A stretch of DNA of 64,000 nt from Cycloclasticus sp. symbiont of Poecilosclerida sp. N (GCA_002101205.1 LWTM01000073.1:1-64000), one strand, 5' to 3'; shown: positions 12,690 to 23,274, numbered from the stretch's first letter. Made by a program: numbers and translations. The notes: generated by a model from the sequence alone, not told the origin.

Positions 12690-13166
12690 TTAATTTCTAT
12701 CTAATAGCACGCTCTGTATTGAATACTGACCTAGCCGTAGAGTTCTATGGAAAATAGAAAAGGTTGCATTGTTCACTTGAGATCCACGGTGCTTATCTTT
12801 AGGTCGCTGTAAACTGAGCGAGTTGAACTGCTCACCATTATCCTCTTGCACGACGCGTTCATATTGTTCACAAAGGTAATCATTAAGATTAACACCCGTC
12901 AAAGGAACCAGCACATTGCCCTTTTCACGTGCTAGGTGAGAAAACGCAGCATTAAATACGGGGATATAATGTTGCTTAAGGCATTGATTTGCCTCGTTGA
13001 TCTGTAATCCATTTAACTGTCCGCGCTCGTCGCAGCCTCTGTTGATGGGCGCTGGCAGCGCGTTGAGAACGGCCTCGCGCCTGAGACGAATAAGTCGCAG
13101 CATATCACTATCTAAACGCTTAAGCGCAACACCTAAAAGGCTTGCTGCCTCATCTTGCGTTAACCG
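12690..13166 (-). pseudogene. ISNCY-type transposase remnant with internal deletion
   Basis: The frame stays open from 13166 to a stop at 12690. The first 20 codons encode a helix-turn-helix-like start (LTQDEAASLLGVALKRL, then MLRLIRLRREA). The sequence then jumps to the C-terminal part of an ISNCY-type transposase, recognisable by EANQCLKQHYIPVFNAAFS, the VPLTGVNLNDYLCEQYERVVQEDN stretch and the SLQRPKDKHRG tail. The DDE core that normally lies between is missing, so this is a deleted, inactive copy. Just before 13166 the frame hits TAG. The family call is from memory of ISNCY C-termini. Confidence 0.6.
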
Positions 13167-13329
13167 CTATGCCCATCATCTGCTTATTCGAATCCCATCT
13201 GTTTTAATCTTTCGTAAAATTTGTTCGGTTCAGTCTTTGGCCCTTCCAAATAGGGGCAGAATAAACCTTGACAGGACGCGTTTAATTAATAGGACAGGTA
13301 ATTTACTCCTAACAGAGGCGTTTTCTTTG

Positions 13330-13358
13330 TTGACAGCTAAAATTAAATGCAAGACAAT
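13330..13358 (+). promoter_or_regulatory. Promoter for the tRNA-tuf-ribosomal operon
   Basis: A perfect TTGACA (13330-13335), 17-bp spacer and a weaker GACAAT (13353-13358). A GC-rich stretch (GGGTGG) follows the -10, as is usual for stringently controlled stable-RNA promoters. Start of transcription would be just before tRNA-Tyr at 13373. A second TTGACA at 13268 lacks a matching -10. Confidence 0.5.
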
Positions 13359-13372
13359 GGGTGGCTAATTTC

Positions 13373-13457
13373 GGAGGGGTTCCCGAGCGGTCAAAGGGAT
13401 CAGACTGTAAATCTGACGGCTCAGCCTTCGGAGGTTCGAATCCTCCCCTCTCCACCA
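13373..13457 (+). tRNA. tRNA-Tyr (GTA)
   Basis: 85 nt with encoded CCA. Acceptor arm GGAGGGG pairs with CCTCTCC (one G-U). Anticodon GTA at 13407-13409 in CAGACTGTAAATCTG, long class-II variable arm, T-loop GGTTCGAATCC, discriminator A. Confidence 0.96.
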
Positions 13458-13482
13458 GTAAGCTTGTAAGGCCGAAATTGCC

Positions 13483-13556
13483 GCGGGTGTAGTTCAATGG
13501 TAGAACGTCAGCCTTCCAAGCTGAACACGTGGGTTCGATTCCCACCACCCGCTCCA
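13483..13556 (+). tRNA. tRNA-Gly (TCC)
   Basis: 74 nt with encoded CCA. Acceptor GCGGGTG pairs with CACCCGC, discriminator T. The anticodon loop CTTCCAA gives TCC at 13515-13517. T-loop GGTTCGATTCC. It lies 25 bases after tRNA-Tyr. Confidence 0.96.
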
Positions 13557-13574
13557 AAGTAGCGTGTGGTGTAT

Positions 13575-13649
13575 GCCCATATAGCTCAGGGGTAGAGCAC
13601 TTCCTTGGTAAGGAAGAGGCCATCGGTTCAATTCCGATTATGGGCTCCA
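13575..13649 (+). tRNA. tRNA-Thr (GGT)
   Basis: 75 nt with encoded CCA. Acceptor GCCCATA pairs with TATGGGC. The anticodon loop TTGGTAA gives GGT at 13607-13609. tRNA-Tyr, tRNA-Gly, tRNA-Thr then tuf is the order found upstream of tufB in many gammaproteobacteria. Confidence 0.96.
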
Positions 13650-13714
13650 GCTAGATGTAAAGTGGTTTTGGTAAAAGTAGTCTTAATTTAATTAGTTTTG
13701 AAAAAAGGTGCGTA

Positions 13715-14905
13715 ATGTCTAAAGAGAAATTTGAAAGGAACAAGCCCCATGTAAACGTTGGCACGATAGGTCACGTTGATCACGGTAAAACAACCTTAAC
13801 GGCGGCGTTAACGAAAGTCATGGCAGAAACTCTAGGTGGAGAAGTCAAAGCATTTGACGAGATTGACAATGCACCTGAAGAGCGTGAGCGTGGCATTACC
13901 ATTGCAACCTCACACGTTGAGTACGAGTCAGCGAACCGTCACTACGCACACGTAGATTGCCCAGGTCACGCCGATTATGTAAAAAACATGATTACAGGTG
14001 CAGCCCAAATGGACGGTGCTATTTTAGTTTGTTCAGCGGCGGACGGTCCGATGCCACAAACACGTGAACATATTTTATTGTCCCGTCAGGTTGGCGTTCC
14101 TTATATCGTTGTGTTTATGAACAAAGCCGACATGGTGGATGATGAAGAGTTGCTGGAGTTAGTGGAAATGGAAATACGTGAATTATTAGACATGTATGAA
14201 TTCCCGGGCGACGATACGCCCATTGTGATAGGTTCAGCACTTAAAGCCTTAGAAGGAGACACATCAGATATTGGTGTCCCTGCGGTGCTTAAATTAGTAG
14301 AGGCACTGGACACATACATCCCCTTACCAGAGCGCGCCATTGATGGAGACTTCATCATGCCAGTAGAAGACGTGTTTTCAATTTCGGGTCGCGGCACCGT
14401 TGTAACGGGCCGTATCGAACGCGGCGTGATTAATGTTGGCGAAGAAATTGAAATTGTAGGGATTAAAGAAACAGCAACAACGACGTGTACAGGTGTTGAA
14501 ATGTTCCGCAAGCTGCTTGACCAAGGTGAGGCAGGCGACAACGTAGGTATTTTACTACGAGGCACAAAGCGTGAGGAAGTAGAACGTGGCCAAGTATTAG
14601 CGAAGCCAGGTTCGATCAACCCACACACACACTTTGAGGCTGAAGTATATGTACTGGGCAAAGATGAAGGTGGTCGTCATACGCCATTTTTCAACGGTTA
14701 CCGCCCACAGTTCTACTTCAGAACAACTGACGTAACGGGTGCTTGTGACTTACCGGAGGGGATTGAAATGGTGATGCCAGGTGACAATGTAAAAATGACA
14801 GTAAAACTAATCAACCCGATTGCGATGGAAGACGGCTTACGTTTTGCTATTCGTGAAGGTGGCCGTACAGTAGGCGCCGGTGTTGTTACTAAAATTATTG
14901 AGTAA
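13715..14905 (+). CDS. tuf: Elongation factor Tu
   Basis: GTPase that brings aminoacyl-tRNA to the ribosome. 396 residues, full length. G-motifs: GHVDHGKTT (P-loop), RGITI (switch I), DCPGH (switch II), NKADM and GSAL. Domains II and III follow, ending VVTKIIE. AAAGGTG lies 4 bases before the ATG. Only 5 bases separate its stop from rpsJ, so the classic S10-operon leader is absent and the ribosomal genes are probably transcribed with tuf and the tRNAs. Upstream it has the tufB-type tRNA flank and downstream the tufA-type flank. Confidence 0.99.
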   Translation: MSKEKFERNKPHVNVGTIGHVDHGKTTLTAALTKVMAETLGGEVKAFDEIDNAPEERERGITIATSHVEYESANRHYAHVDCPGHADYVKNMITGAAQMDGAILVCSAADGPMPQTREHILLSRQVGVPYIVVFMNKADMVDDEELLELVEMEIRELLDMYEFPGDDTPIVIGSALKALEGDTSDIGVPAVLKLVEALDTYIPLPERAIDGDFIMPVEDVFSISGRGTVVTGRIERGVINVGEEIEIVGIKETATTTCTGVEMFRKLLDQGEAGDNVGILLRGTKREEVERGQVLAKPGSINPHTHFEAEVYVLGKDEGGRHTPFFNGYRPQFYFRTTDVTGACDLPEGIEMVMPGDNVKMTVKLINPIAMEDGLRFAIREGGRTVGAGVVTKIIE

Positions 14906-14910
14906 TTATT

Positions 14911-15222
14911 ATGTCTAAACAATCCATTAGAATTCGTTTGAAAGGTTTTGATCACCGTTTAATTGATCATGCTGCTCGTGAAATCGTTGAAACAGCAAAA
15001 AGAACAGGTGCCCAGGTGATGGGTCCGATTCCTTTGCCAACAAAAAAAGAACGTTTTACTGTGCTTATCTCTCCGCATGTTAATAAAGATGCTAGAGATC
15101 AATATGAGCTTCGTACGCATAAACGTATGATGGATATTGTTGAGCCAACAGATAAAACAGTTGATGCGTTAATGAAGCTGGATTTATCGGCTGGTGTTGA
15201 CGTTCAAATTAAGCTGAACTAA
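14911..15222 (+). CDS. rpsJ: 30S ribosomal protein S10
   Basis: 103 residues, standard length. [40 protein letters not shown] is typical S10. Component of the 30S head and of NusB-S10 antitermination complexes. It starts 5 bases after tuf, leaving no space for the L4-responsive leader known upstream of S10 in enterobacteria, so regulation must differ or act further upstream. Confidence 0.99.
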   Translation: MSKQSIRIRLKGFDHRLIDHAAREIVETAKRTGAQVMGPIPLPTKKERFTVLISPHVNKDARDQYELRTHKRMMDIVEPTDKTVDALMKLDLSAGVDVQIKLN

Positions 15223-15255
15223 GTCGGTTCCAATAGATTAAGTAAAGGATAAATT

Positions 15256-15906
15256 ATGTCTTTAGGATTAGTAGGGCGCAAATGCGGGATGACTAGATTG
15301 TTTACAGAGGAAGGTGTTTCTATTCCTGTGTCTGTTGTTCATGTTGAGGCCAACCGAGTTACGCGTGTTTTGAATCAAGTGTCTGATGGTTATTCTGCGG
15401 TGCAGGTAACAACGGGCGAGGTTAAGAACGCAAGAGTCAATAAAGCAAAAGCAGGTCAGTTTACAAAAGCAGGTGTGGATGCTGGAAGAGGTTTATGGGA
15501 ATTTAGGCTTGATGCGGATTCAGAATTAGAAGTTGGTTCTGATGTGCCATTGGATTTATTTGAAGTAGGCCAAAAGGTAGATGTTCGTGGACAAAGCATA
15601 GGCAAAGGATTTGCTGGTGTTATTAAGCGTCACAACTTTCAAATGCAAGACGCAACGCATGGTAACTCTCTCTCGCATCGTGCGCCGGGTTCAATTGGCC
15701 AATGCCAAACACCTGGTCGCGTTGTTAAAGGTAAGAAAATGGCTGGGCATATGGGTGCAGAAAGAGTAACGACTCAGAACTTAGAAATAGTAAGAGTTGA
15801 CGCTGAGAAATCAGTTTTGTTGATTAAAGGCGCAATTCCAGGATCAAAAAATGGTGACGTTGTTATTACGCCAGCCATTAAAATCAATAAGCAGGCATCA
15901 TTATGA
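15256..15906 (+). CDS. rplC: 50S ribosomal protein L3
   Basis: 216 residues. Starts with the L3 signature [13 protein letters not shown] and contains the long loop around [30 protein letters not shown], which reaches the peptidyl transferase centre. Its Gln ([10 protein letters not shown]) is the usual PrmB methylation site region. The stop overlaps the rplD start by 4 bases (ATGA), so the two are translationally coupled. AAAGGAT precedes the ATG. Confidence 0.98.
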   Translation: MSLGLVGRKCGMTRLFTEEGVSIPVSVVHVEANRVTRVLNQVSDGYSAVQVTTGEVKNARVNKAKAGQFTKAGVDAGRGLWEFRLDADSELEVGSDVPLDLFEVGQKVDVRGQSIGKGFAGVIKRHNFQMQDATHGNSLSHRAPGSIGQCQTPGRVVKGKKMAGHMGAERVTTQNLEIVRVDAEKSVLLIKGAIPGSKNGDVVITPAIKINKQASL

Positions 15907-16502
15907 ATATTCAATCGCCTGTTGTAGGTAAAGATGTTTCTGAAGCTGTATTCGGCCAAGATTACAACGAAGGGATCATCCATCAGTTAGTGACGACGTA
16001 TATGTCTAATGCGAGAGCGGGAACGCGCGCACAAAAAACGCGCTCAGAAGTAAGAGGCGGTGGTGCAAAACCTTGGAAGCAAAAAGGAACAGGCCGCGCT
16101 CGTGCAGGTACAATTAGAAGCCCTATTTGGCGTAAAGGTGGTGTTACATTTGCTGCAAAGCCTCAGGATCACAGTAAAAAGTTAAATAAAAAAATGTATG
16201 TGGTTGGCATGCGTTCAATATTCTCAGAACTCATTCGCCAAGAAAGGTTAGTTATTGTTGATGGTTTGAGTTTAGAGCAAGCAAAAACAAAAGTGCTTAA
16301 CGACATATTGGCTGAAAAAGGGTTGTCGAATGTATTAATCGTTTTAGCGGCAGAAGATGCTAATTTAGGATTGGCAAGTCGTAATCTTCATACAGTTGAT
16401 GTGTGTACGGCGTATGAAATTGACCCTGTTTCGTTATTGGCATATGAAAAAGTATGCGTAACCGCGGATGCAATTGCGCTAATTGAGGAGCGTTTAAAAT
16501 GA
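15903..16502 (+). CDS. rplD: 50S ribosomal protein L4
   Basis: 199 residues. The extended loop [23 protein letters not shown], which lines the peptide exit tunnel, is intact. In enterobacteria L4 also represses its own operon by acting on the S10 leader; that leader is not seen here. The gene overlaps rplC and rplW by 4 bases each. Confidence 0.98.
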   Translation: MNIQSPVVGKDVSEAVFGQDYNEGIIHQLVTTYMSNARAGTRAQKTRSEVRGGGAKPWKQKGTGRARAGTIRSPIWRKGGVTFAAKPQDHSKKLNKKMYVVGMRSIFSELIRQERLVIVDGLSLEQAKTKVLNDILAEKGLSNVLIVLAAEDANLGLASRNLHTVDVCTAYEIDPVSLLAYEKVCVTADAIALIEERLK

Positions 16503-16792
16503 ATCAAGAATTCTTATTGCAATTAATCACGGCGCCAGTTGTTACTGAGAAGAGCTCTTTAGCGGCTGACAAGAGGAATCAGTATGTTTTTAAAGTTAAC
16601 AACAGTGCGAATAAAACTGAAATCAAAGCAGCCATTGAAAAGTTATTTGAGGTTGATGTTGAATCAGTAAAAACACTTAATGTGAAGGGTAAGGTGAAGC
16701 GTTTTGGTGGGAGCCTTGGTAAAAGATCGGATATCAAAAAAGCATACGTTCGAATTAAATCTGGGCAAGAAATCGATTTCGTTTCTGCTTAA
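16499..16792 (+). CDS. rplW: 50S ribosomal protein L23
   Basis: 97 residues. Contains [12 protein letters not shown] at the start and [23 protein letters not shown] in the loop region, both typical of L23. It sits at the tunnel exit and is the docking point for trigger factor and SRP. Overlaps rplD by 4 bases, followed by rplB after 19 bases. Confidence 0.98.
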   Translation: MNQEFLLQLITAPVVTEKSSLAADKRNQYVFKVNNSANKTEIKAAIEKLFEVDVESVKTLNVKGKVKRFGGSLGKRSDIKKAYVRIKSGQEIDFVSA

Positions 16793-16811
16793 CTGGAAGA
16801 TATAAAATCTC

Positions 16812-17639
16812 ATGGCTATTGTAAAATCAAAACCAACTTCTCCTGGCTCGCGCTTTGTTGTTAGGGTCAAGAATCCTGAATTAAGCAAAGGTGCGCCATT
16901 TGGCCCGTTATTGGCTAAAAAGTCTAAGACAGGTGGTAGAAATAACAACGGACGCATCACGACGAGACATCGTGGTGGCGGACATAAGCAGCATTATCGG
17001 ATTGTTGACTTCAAAAGAAATAAACTAGATGTTCCTGGGAAAGTAGAAAGTATTCAATATGATCCAAATAGGACTGCGAATATCGCTTTGATACTATATA
17101 ATGACGGCGAAAGACGATACATCATTGCGCCAAAAGATTTAAAAGTTGGCGATGAGATTATTTCTTCAGAAGTAGCCCCCATAGTTACAGGCAATTGTTT
17201 GCCAATGCGTAATATTCCCGTTGGTACTCAAGTGCATTGTGTTGAGTTAAAACCAGGTAAAGGTGCTCAAATTGCGCGCAGTGCTGGTGCGATAGCGCAA
17301 ATAGTTGCTAGAGAAGGGAGGCACGTTACACTGAGGCTTCGTTCAAGTGAAATGCGTAAAGTATTAGCTGAATGTAGAGCTGTTATTGGTGAGGTGGGCA
17401 ACTCTGAACATAATTTGATTTCAATAGGTAAGGCGGGTGCCAAACGCTGGCGAGGTGTTCGCCCAACTGTTCGTGGTGTTGCTATGAACCCTGTTGATCA
17501 CCCGCATGGTGGTGGTGAAGGTAGAACCTCTGGTGGTCGCCACCCGGTTTCTCCGTGGGGTATGCCTACGAAAGGTTATAAAACACGTAAAAACAAACGT
17601 ACTGACAATTTAATTGTTAGAAACAGAACGAAACGTTAA
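16812..17639 (+). CDS. rplB: 50S ribosomal protein L2
   Basis: 275 residues, normal length. The RNA-binding core and the C-terminal signature [16 protein letters not shown], containing the conserved His near the peptidyl transferase centre, are intact. The N-terminal [18 protein letters not shown] is also standard. Part of the contiguous S10 operon, 9 bases before rpsS. Confidence 0.99.
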   Translation: MAIVKSKPTSPGSRFVVRVKNPELSKGAPFGPLLAKKSKTGGRNNNGRITTRHRGGGHKQHYRIVDFKRNKLDVPGKVESIQYDPNRTANIALILYNDGERRYIIAPKDLKVGDEIISSEVAPIVTGNCLPMRNIPVGTQVHCVELKPGKGAQIARSAGAIAQIVAREGRHVTLRLRSSEMRKVLAECRAVIGEVGNSEHNLISIGKAGAKRWRGVRPTVRGVAMNPVDHPHGGGEGRTSGGRHPVSPWGMPTKGYKTRKNKRTDNLIVRNRTKR

Positions 17640-17648
17640 GGATATATT

Positions 17649-17921
17649 GTGCCTAGATCCCTAAAGAAAGGGCCGTTTATTGATCTTCACTTGATGAAGA
17701 AAGTTGAAGCGGCAGTAGAAAGTAATAACCGTAGACCTATTAAGACATGGTCAAGACGTTCAATGGTTTCGCCAACAATGGTGGGCTTGACGATTGCTAT
17801 TCATAATGGAAGGCAGCATATGCCGATATTAATTACTGAAAACATGGTGGGTCATAAGTTGGGCGAGTTTGCGTTAACGCGAACATACCGCGGTCATATC
17901 GTTGATAAGAAATCAAGTTAA
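17649..17921 (+). CDS. rpsS: 30S ribosomal protein S19
   Basis: 90 residues starting from GTG. Begins [19 protein letters not shown] and ends with the [10 protein letters not shown] element, both S19 hallmarks. It contacts S13 and the A-site finger in the small-subunit head. GTG is the only start that gives the conserved N-terminus; an AAGGATAT sequence lies just upstream. Confidence 0.98.
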   Translation: MPRSLKKGPFIDLHLMKKVEAAVESNNRRPIKTWSRRSMVSPTMVGLTIAIHNGRQHMPILITENMVGHKLGEFALTRTYRGHIVDKKSS

Positions 17922-17935
17922 CAATTGGTGTAGTG

Positions 17936-18271
17936 ATGGAAGTTAGAGCTAAATTAAAGAACGCAAATTTTTCTGCTCAAAAAGGGCGTTTAGTTGCGGA
18001 TCAAGTTCGAGGAAAAGATGTTGAAAGTGCATTAAACCTTCTGAGTTTCAGCACAAAAAAAGCAGCGAATAGTTTTAAAAAGCTTTTGAATTCAGCCATT
18101 GCGAATGCAGAGCACAATGAAGGTGCGGACGTGGATGAGTTGTACGTTTCTACAGTGTTTGTCGATGAGGCGCCTACATATAAGCGTTTCAAAGCAAGGG
18201 CTAAAGGGCGCGGCAATAAAATATTAAAAAGAAACTGCCATCTTACGGTTGCAGTTAGTGATATTAAATAA
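17936..18271 (+). CDS. rplV: 50S ribosomal protein L22
   Basis: 111 residues from the ATG at 17936. The ORF track starts one codon earlier at GTG (17933), but the ATG gives the usual [27 protein letters not shown] start. The beta-hairpin that reaches the exit tunnel (ERY-site region, [21 protein letters not shown]) is complete. The Shine-Dalgarno is weak, consistent with coupling to rpsS 14 bases upstream. Confidence 0.96.
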   Translation: MEVRAKLKNANFSAQKGRLVADQVRGKDVESALNLLSFSTKKAANSFKKLLNSAIANAEHNEGADVDELYVSTVFVDEAPTYKRFKARAKGRGNKILKRNCHLTVAVSDIK

Positions 18272-18284
18272 AGAGTAAATTAAT

Positions 18285-18962
18285 ATGGGTCAAAAAGTAC
18301 ATCCAACTGGTATACGTCTTGGAATAGTTAAAGATTGGAATTCTCGCTGGTATGCGAACTCGCGAGTGTACCCTGAAATGTTAAGACAAGATTTGATTGC
18401 TAGAGCTTTCTTAAAAAAGAAATTGATGTCGGCATCTGTCAGTAAGATTCAAATCAACCGCCCAGCGGGGAATGCGCAAATTACGATTCATACTGCGCGT
18501 CCAGGTATTGTGATTGGGAAGAAAGGCGGCGACGTTGACTCATTAAGAGCAGAAGTTAGTAAAATTATGGGTGTGCCAGTTCAGATTAATGTTGAAGAGA
18601 TTCGTAAACCTGAATTGGATGCGTTACTTGTTGCTGAAAGCGTTGCTCAACAGTTAGAACGCCGCATTATGTTTAGGCGTGCGATGAAACGAGCGGTTAC
18701 AAACACCATGCGTTTAGGCGCTGAGGGCATCAAGATTAAAGTGAGTGGTCGTTTGAATGGTGCCGATATTGCGCGTAACGAATGGTATAGAGAAGGCCGC
18801 GTGCCTTTGCATACGCTACGTGCTGATATTGATTACGGCTTCACAGAAGCGTTAACAACTTACGGCATTTTGGGTATTAAAGTTTGGATATTCAAAGGCG
18901 AAGTTTTCGATGAAAAACCTGTTATTCCTGTTATGGGTGCTAAGGAAGTAGCTGGAGAATAG
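18285..18962 (+). CDS. rpsC: 30S ribosomal protein S3
   Basis: 225 residues. [13 protein letters not shown] start, KH-domain GXXG (GKKGGD) and the C-terminal [31 protein letters not shown] signature. S3 lines the mRNA entry channel and has helicase activity with S4 and S5. Sits 13 bases after rplV and 9 before rplP. Confidence 0.98.
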   Translation: MGQKVHPTGIRLGIVKDWNSRWYANSRVYPEMLRQDLIARAFLKKKLMSASVSKIQINRPAGNAQITIHTARPGIVIGKKGGDVDSLRAEVSKIMGVPVQINVEEIRKPELDALLVAESVAQQLERRIMFRRAMKRAVTNTMRLGAEGIKIKVSGRLNGADIARNEWYREGRVPLHTLRADIDYGFTEALTTYGILGIKVWIFKGEVFDEKPVIPVMGAKEVAGE

Positions 18963-18971
18963 GTATTTAAG

Positions 18972-19385
18972 ATGTTACAACCAAAAAGAACAAAATATAG
19001 AAAAATGCAAAAAAACCGGAATACCGGTTTGGCTCACCGTAGTAGTTCTGTGAGCTTTGGCGAATTTGGTCTCAAATCGATTGAGCGCGGAAGAATGACG
19101 GCGCGTCAGATTGAAGCTGGTCGCCGTACTATTACTCGCCATATCAAGCGTGGTGGCAAGGTTTGGATTAGAGTTTTCCCTGATAAGCCGATTACTAAAA
19201 AGCCATTAGAGGTACGCATGGGTAAAGGCAAAGGCAGTGTCGAGTTTTGGGTTGCTCAAATTAAACCAGGAACGATGTTATTTGAATTGCAAGGTGTGAC
19301 GAAAGAGTTAGCGGTTGAGGCGTTTAAATTAGCGGCTGCAAAACTTCCTTTCAAAACAAAATTTGCTCAACGGACAATAATGTAA
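18972..19385 (+). CDS. rplP: 50S ribosomal protein L16
   Basis: 137 residues. [17 protein letters not shown] start and the conserved [18 protein letters not shown] and [14 protein letters not shown] stretches. The arginine hydroxylated in some proteobacteria lies in the latter region. L16 helps position A-site tRNA. The stop overlaps the rpmC start (TAATG). Confidence 0.98.
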   Translation: MLQPKRTKYRKMQKNRNTGLAHRSSSVSFGEFGLKSIERGRMTARQIEAGRRTITRHIKRGGKVWIRVFPDKPITKKPLEVRMGKGKGSVEFWVAQIKPGTMLFELQGVTKELAVEAFKLAAAKLPFKTKFAQRTIM

Positions 19386-19582
19386 TGAAAGCTTCTGAAT
19401 TAAGAGAAAAAACAACGCAAGAGTTAAGTGATCTTTTGCTTGAGTTAAGAAGAGAGCAGTTTAATTTGCGCATGCAAAGTTCAACTGGCCAGTTAAATAA
19501 AGTGCATCAATTTGGTGTAGTCCGTGGAGATATTGCTCGTGTTAAAACCATTTTGAATGAACAAGCAGGTGCGTCTAAATGA
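19385..19582 (+). CDS. rpmC: 50S ribosomal protein L29
   Basis: 65 residues, standard. [30 protein letters not shown] is the L29 antiparallel helical hairpin. It lies at the tunnel exit near L23. Overlaps rplP by one base and rpsQ by 4 bases. Confidence 0.97.
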   Translation: MKASELREKTTQELSDLLLELRREQFNLRMQSSTGQLNKVHQFGVVRGDIARVKTILNEQAGASK

Positions 19583-19839
19583 GTACAGAAGAGCAAGCTC
19601 TAAGAACAATATCTGGTGTTGTGACAAGCAATAAAGCTGATAAGTCAATTACTGTGAAAGTTACACGCCAAGTTAAACATCCTTTGTACGGAAAGGTGAT
19701 TAAACGTACAACTAAATTCAATGCACATGATGAAGAAAATATGTGTTCTGAAGGCGATATCGTTTCGCTAGTTTCTTGCCGACCTATTTCAAAGTCGAAA
19801 ACATGGAAGCTACATGAAATCATTGAAAAAGCAAAATAA
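19579..19839 (+). CDS. rpsQ: 30S ribosomal protein S17
   Basis: 86 residues. OB-fold protein with [20 protein letters not shown] and the C-terminal [16 protein letters not shown] typical of S17. An early-assembly primary binder of 16S rRNA. Four-base overlap with rpmC; rplN follows after 19 bases, marking the S10/spc boundary of E. coli, where no terminator is visible here. Confidence 0.98.
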   Translation: MSTEEQALRTISGVVTSNKADKSITVKVTRQVKHPLYGKVIKRTTKFNAHDEENMCSEGDIVSLVSCRPISKSKTWKLHEIIEKAK

Positions 19840-19858
19840 GAGTTAGCCGGAGTAAATA

Positions 19859-20227
19859 ATGATTCAGATGCAGACAAGACTTGATGTGGCCGATAATAGC
19901 GGTGCGCGTAATGTTATGTGTATTAAAGTGCTGGGTGGTTCGCATAAGCGCTACGCAAGAATTGGCGACATTATCAAGGTCAGCATAAAAGATGCAATTC
20001 CACGTGGTAAAGTCAAAAAAGGTGATGTGGTCAATGCAGTTGTTGTTAGAACAAAGAAAGCGATTCGTCGCCCTGACGGTTCGGCTATTCGTTTTGACGG
20101 TAATGCCGCTGTACTTTTAAATGCAAACTTACAACCCATTGGCACACGTATCTTTGGCCCTGTTACCCGTGAGTTACGTAACGAGAAATTTATGAAGATC
20201 ATTTCTCTTGCTCCCGAAGTAATTTAA
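19859..20227 (+). CDS. rplN: 50S ribosomal protein L14
   Basis: 122 residues. [27 protein letters not shown] and the C-terminal [12 protein letters not shown] are diagnostic. L14 forms part of an intersubunit bridge. First gene of the spc operon order. Confidence 0.99.
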   Translation: MIQMQTRLDVADNSGARNVMCIKVLGGSHKRYARIGDIIKVSIKDAIPRGKVKKGDVVNAVVVRTKKAIRRPDGSAIRFDGNAAVLLNANLQPIGTRIFGPVTRELRNEKFMKIISLAPEVI

Positions 20228-20244
20228 AGAGTTAGATATTTATT

Positions 20245-20562
20245 ATGAATAAGATTAAAAAAGGTGATGAGGTTATCGTTTTAACCGGTAAAGACAAGGG
20301 TAAAAGAGGTTTGGTTTTATCTGTTGTTTCCGCTGACAAAGTGCTTATTGAAGGCATTAATACGGTTAAAAAACATCAAAAACCAAACCCAAACAAAGGT
20401 GTTGAAGGCGGCATCATAGAAAAGCAAATGCCTATTAACGTCTCCAATGTTGCGATTTATAACGAACAGACTAAAAAAGCTGACCGAGTTGGCTTCAGAA
20501 CGCTTGAAGATGGTAAGAAAGTTCGCTTCTTCAAGTCTAATAACGAAGTCTTAGGCGCTTAA
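20245..20562 (+). CDS. rplX: 50S ribosomal protein L24
   Basis: 105 residues. The KOW motif [17 protein letters not shown] is at the start and [15 protein letters not shown] follows. L24 is an assembly initiator of the 50S subunit. 17 bases after rplN. Confidence 0.98.
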   Translation: MNKIKKGDEVIVLTGKDKGKRGLVLSVVSADKVLIEGINTVKKHQKPNPNKGVEGGIIEKQMPINVSNVAIYNEQTKKADRVGFRTLEDGKKVRFFKSNNEVLGA

Positions 20563-20579
20563 GAATACTGAGAACATTT

Positions 20580-21125
20580 ATGTCAACTTTACAAGAAAAG
20601 TATAAGAAAGAAATGGTTCCTGCTTTAATGAAGGAGCTTAATTTCAAATCTATAATGGAAGTCCCTAGAATTACTAAAATTACACTTAATATGGGTGTTG
20701 GTGAAGCGGTTGCGGATAAAAAAGTAATTCAAAATGCGGTTGCGGACCTAGAAAAAATATCAAGCCAAAAGCCAATTATTACGATTTCAAAGAAATCTAT
20801 AGCGGGTTTTAAAATACGTGACGATATGCCAATTGGTTGTAAAGTCACATTGAGAAACGAGCGTATGTATGACTTCTTACAACGTCTGATTTCTATCGCT
20901 ATTCCACGCATTAGAGATTTTCGTGGTTTAAGTGGAAAATCTTTTGATGGACGTGGTAATTACTCAATGGGCGTTACTGAACAAATTATTTTCCCAGAAA
21001 TTGATTACGATAAAATTGATATGCTGCGTGGTTTAGATATTGCTATCACTACGACTGCAAAAACTGATGATGAAGGCCGTGCGTTATTAAAGGCTTTCAA
21101 CTTCCCGATTAAACAACAAGGTTAA
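20580..21125 (+). CDS. rplE: 50S ribosomal protein L5
   Basis: 181 residues. Contains [24 protein letters not shown] and [10 protein letters not shown], standard L5 elements. L5 binds 5S rRNA and contacts P-site tRNA. 17 bases after rplX, 3 bases before rpsN. Confidence 0.98.
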   Translation: MSTLQEKYKKEMVPALMKELNFKSIMEVPRITKITLNMGVGEAVADKKVIQNAVADLEKISSQKPIITISKKSIAGFKIRDDMPIGCKVTLRNERMYDFLQRLISIAIPRIRDFRGLSGKSFDGRGNYSMGVTEQIIFPEIDYDKIDMLRGLDIAITTTAKTDDEGRALLKAFNFPIKQQG

Positions 21126-21128
21126 AAC

Positions 21129-21434
21129 ATGGCTAAGAAATCAATGATAGCTAGAGAAAACAAGCGTACTCGCTTGGTAGCTAAATATGCAGTTAAGCGT
21201 GCTGAATTGAAAGAGATTATAAGAAACCCTAAATCTTCTTTTGAACAAGTAAACGAAGCGCAGACTAAGCTTGTTAAATTACCGAGAGACTCTAGTGCTT
21301 CACGTGGTCGTAATCGTTGTAATATCACGGGCCGTCCACATGGTTTCTACAGAAAATTTGGCCTTGGGCGCAACAAGCTTCGCGAAGCAACTATGCGTGG
21401 TGATGTGCCTGGTCTATCAAAGGCTAGCTGGTAA
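21129..21434 (+). CDS. rpsN: 30S ribosomal protein S14
   Basis: 101 residues, the long zinc-independent (C-minus) form. The short zinc form's CxxC pairs are absent; the [34 protein letters not shown] tail is present. [10 protein letters not shown] start. Part of the 30S head. Confidence 0.98.
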   Translation: MAKKSMIARENKRTRLVAKYAVKRAELKEIIRNPKSSFEQVNEAQTKLVKLPRDSSASRGRNRCNITGRPHGFYRKFGLGRNKLREATMRGDVPGLSKASW

Positions 21435-21449
21435 AAGAGGAGTATATAC

Positions 21450-21848
21450 ATGAGTATGAGCGATCCAATTGCAGATATGTTAACTCGCATTCGTAATGCG
21501 CAGTCTGCTGAGAAAACAACCGTTAGCATGCCGTTTTCAACAAAGAAATTAGCTTTAGCTAATGTTCTTGAAGAAGAGGGTTATGTGACTGGATCAAATA
21601 AAATTGAAGAAGTAGCGGCTAAACCAGTACTGGAAATTGCATTGAAATATTTTCAAGGCAAACCGGTTATAGAAAGCATTGATCGTGTGAGCAAACCGGG
21701 ATTGCGCGTTTACAAATCTAAAGATCAGCTGCCACAAGTTAAAGGTGGCTTAGGTGTCGCTATTATTTCAACTTCACAAGGTTTAATGACAGACCGCGTA
21801 GCACGCTCTCAGGGGCATGGCGGCGAAGTCCTTTGTTACGTGAGTTAA
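21450..21848 (+). CDS. rpsH: 30S ribosomal protein S8
   Basis: 132 residues. [18 protein letters not shown] start and the C-terminal [33 protein letters not shown] lies about 9 bases before the first ATG, which decides this start over the ATG two codons later. In enterobacteria S8 represses the spc operon by binding at the rplE start; an equivalent structure was not resolved here by eye. Confidence 0.98.
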   Translation: MSMSDPIADMLTRIRNAQSAEKTTVSMPFSTKKLALANVLEEEGYVTGSNKIEEVAAKPVLEIALKYFQGKPVIESIDRVSKPGLRVYKSKDQLPQVKGGLGVAIISTSQGLMTDRVARSQGHGGEVLCYVS

Positions 21849-21860
21849 TTAGGTTTTATT

Positions 21861-22394
21861 ATGTCGAGAATTGCAAATAGTCCTGTTGAGTTGCCTGAAG
21901 GCGTTGAATTTAAAAATGACGCAGGAACGTTAACAGTAAAAGGTAAAGGTGGCTCGCTTACATGTGGTTTGTTTAGCTGTGTCGATATTAATGTTGATGG
22001 CAACACGCTTTGTTTTAAATCAAAAACAGCCGATAAGCCATCCGTAGCATTAACAGGAACTCAACGTTCGCTAGTTAATAATATGGTGGTTGGCGTTACT
22101 ACGGGGTTTGAGAAAAAACTTGAATTACGCGGTGTTGGTTATAGAACACAAGTTAAAGGCAAAGTGCTTAATTTAACATTAGGTTTCTCCCACCCTGTTG
22201 AGTTTCAAATACCAGAAACGATTACGATTGAAACACCCAGCAATACTGAAATAACGGTCAAAGGCTGTGACAAGCAGCTTGTTGGTCAAGTCGCTGCAAA
22301 TATACGAGCTTTCCGTTCACCTGAGCCTTATAAAGGTAAAGGCATACGTTATGTTGGTGAGCGTGTTGCTATGAAAGAAGCTAAGAAGAAATAG
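21861..22394 (+). CDS. rplF: 50S ribosomal protein L6
   Basis: 177 residues, two L6 domains. Starts [16 protein letters not shown] and ends with [26 protein letters not shown]. Binds near the sarcin-ricin loop. 12 bases after rpsH. Confidence 0.98.
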   Translation: MSRIANSPVELPEGVEFKNDAGTLTVKGKGGSLTCGLFSCVDINVDGNTLCFKSKTADKPSVALTGTQRSLVNNMVVGVTTGFEKKLELRGVGYRTQVKGKVLNLTLGFSHPVEFQIPETITIETPSNTEITVKGCDKQLVGQVAANIRAFRSPEPYKGKGIRYVGERVAMKEAKKK

Positions 22395-22402
22395 GTGATA
22401 TA

Positions 22403-22756
22403 ATGGACAAGAAAGGTTCACGTTTGCGTAGAGCAACAAAAACAAGATCACGCATTAAAGAAAGTGGTAAAAATCGCTTAAGCGTTTATAGATCGCCACG
22501 CCATATTTACGCACAAGTTACATCAGGAGACGGCTCTGCAGTGATTGCTTCAGCATCTACTCTAGTGAGTGAGATTAAGGCATCAGTTAAAAACGCAGGT
22601 AATATCGAAGCGGCCAGTGTTGTTGGCAAGGCAATTGCTGAACGCGCTGTAAAAGCGGGTGTAACAGCAGTAGCGTTTGATCGTTCAGGGTATAAATATC
22701 ACGGTCGTGTTAAAGCCTTAGCTGACGCCGCTCGTGAAAATGGTTTGGAATTTTAG
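22403..22756 (+). CDS. rplR: 50S ribosomal protein L18
   Basis: 117 residues. [15 protein letters not shown] start, [15 protein letters not shown] core and C-terminal [25 protein letters not shown]. Binds 5S rRNA with L5 and L25. 8 bases after rplF. Confidence 0.98.
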   Translation: MDKKGSRLRRATKTRSRIKESGKNRLSVYRSPRHIYAQVTSGDGSAVIASASTLVSEIKASVKNAGNIEAASVVGKAIAERAVKAGVTAVAFDRSGYKYHGRVKALADAARENGLEF

Positions 22757-22764
22757 AGGCAATT

Positions 22765-23274
22765 ATGGCAGCACAACCTATTCAAAATAATCAACAAGAC
22801 GATTTACAAGAAAAATTAATTACTGTTAGAAGGATTTCTAAAGTAGTAAAAGGTGGTCGTCAATTTAGATTCTCAGCACTGTCTGTCGTTGGAGATGGCA
22901 AAGGTAGAGTTGGCTTTGGTATTAGTAAAGCTCGTGAGGTTCCAGTCGCTATTCAAAAAGCAATGGAGCAGGCTCGCAAAAACATAGTCACAATTAAGTT
23001 GCGGGGTAATACACTGCAATATCCAATCGTTGCTAACTATGGTGCCGCTGAAGTGTTCATGAAACCGGCATCTGAAGGTACGGGTATTATCGCCGGTGGT
23101 GCTATGCGTGCAGTTTTCGAAGTGGTTGGCGTGCATGACGTTTTGGCTAAGTGTGTGGGCAGTAATAATCCAGCAAATGTTGTTAGAGCGACCATCAAAG
23201 GTTTGTCTGATATGACAAATGCTGAACAGGTCGCGATGAAGCGTGGTAAAAAAGTAGCAGACATTGTCGGATAA
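22765..23274 (+). CDS. rpsE: 30S ribosomal protein S5
   Basis: 169 residues. The S5 double-stranded-RNA-binding motif [27 protein letters not shown] is intact, followed by [17 protein letters not shown]5 contributes to translational accuracy and mRNA entry. 8 bases after rplR. Confidence 0.98.
   Translation: MAAQPIQNNQQDDLQEKLITVRRISKVVKGGRQFRFSALSVVGDGKGRVGFGISKAREVPVAIQKAMEQARKNIVTIKLRGNTLQYPIVANYGAAEVFMKPASEGTGIIAGGAMRAVFEVVGVHDVLAKCVGSNNPANVVRATIKGLSDMTNAEQVAMKRGKKVADIVG

Noticed and set aside
13309-13623. 104-codon minus-strand ORF with VVGIEPTCSAWKADVLPLNYT-like text
   Set aside because: It is the antisense of the three tRNA genes; such ORFs are well-known false genes.
14101-14661. 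186-codon minus-strand ORF inside tuf
   Set aside because: Ser/Thr-rich shadow of tuf on the opposite strand, with no independent features.
14906-14910. S10-operon leader (L4-responsive)
   Set aside because: Only 5 bases lie between tuf and rpsJ, so no such leader can be there.
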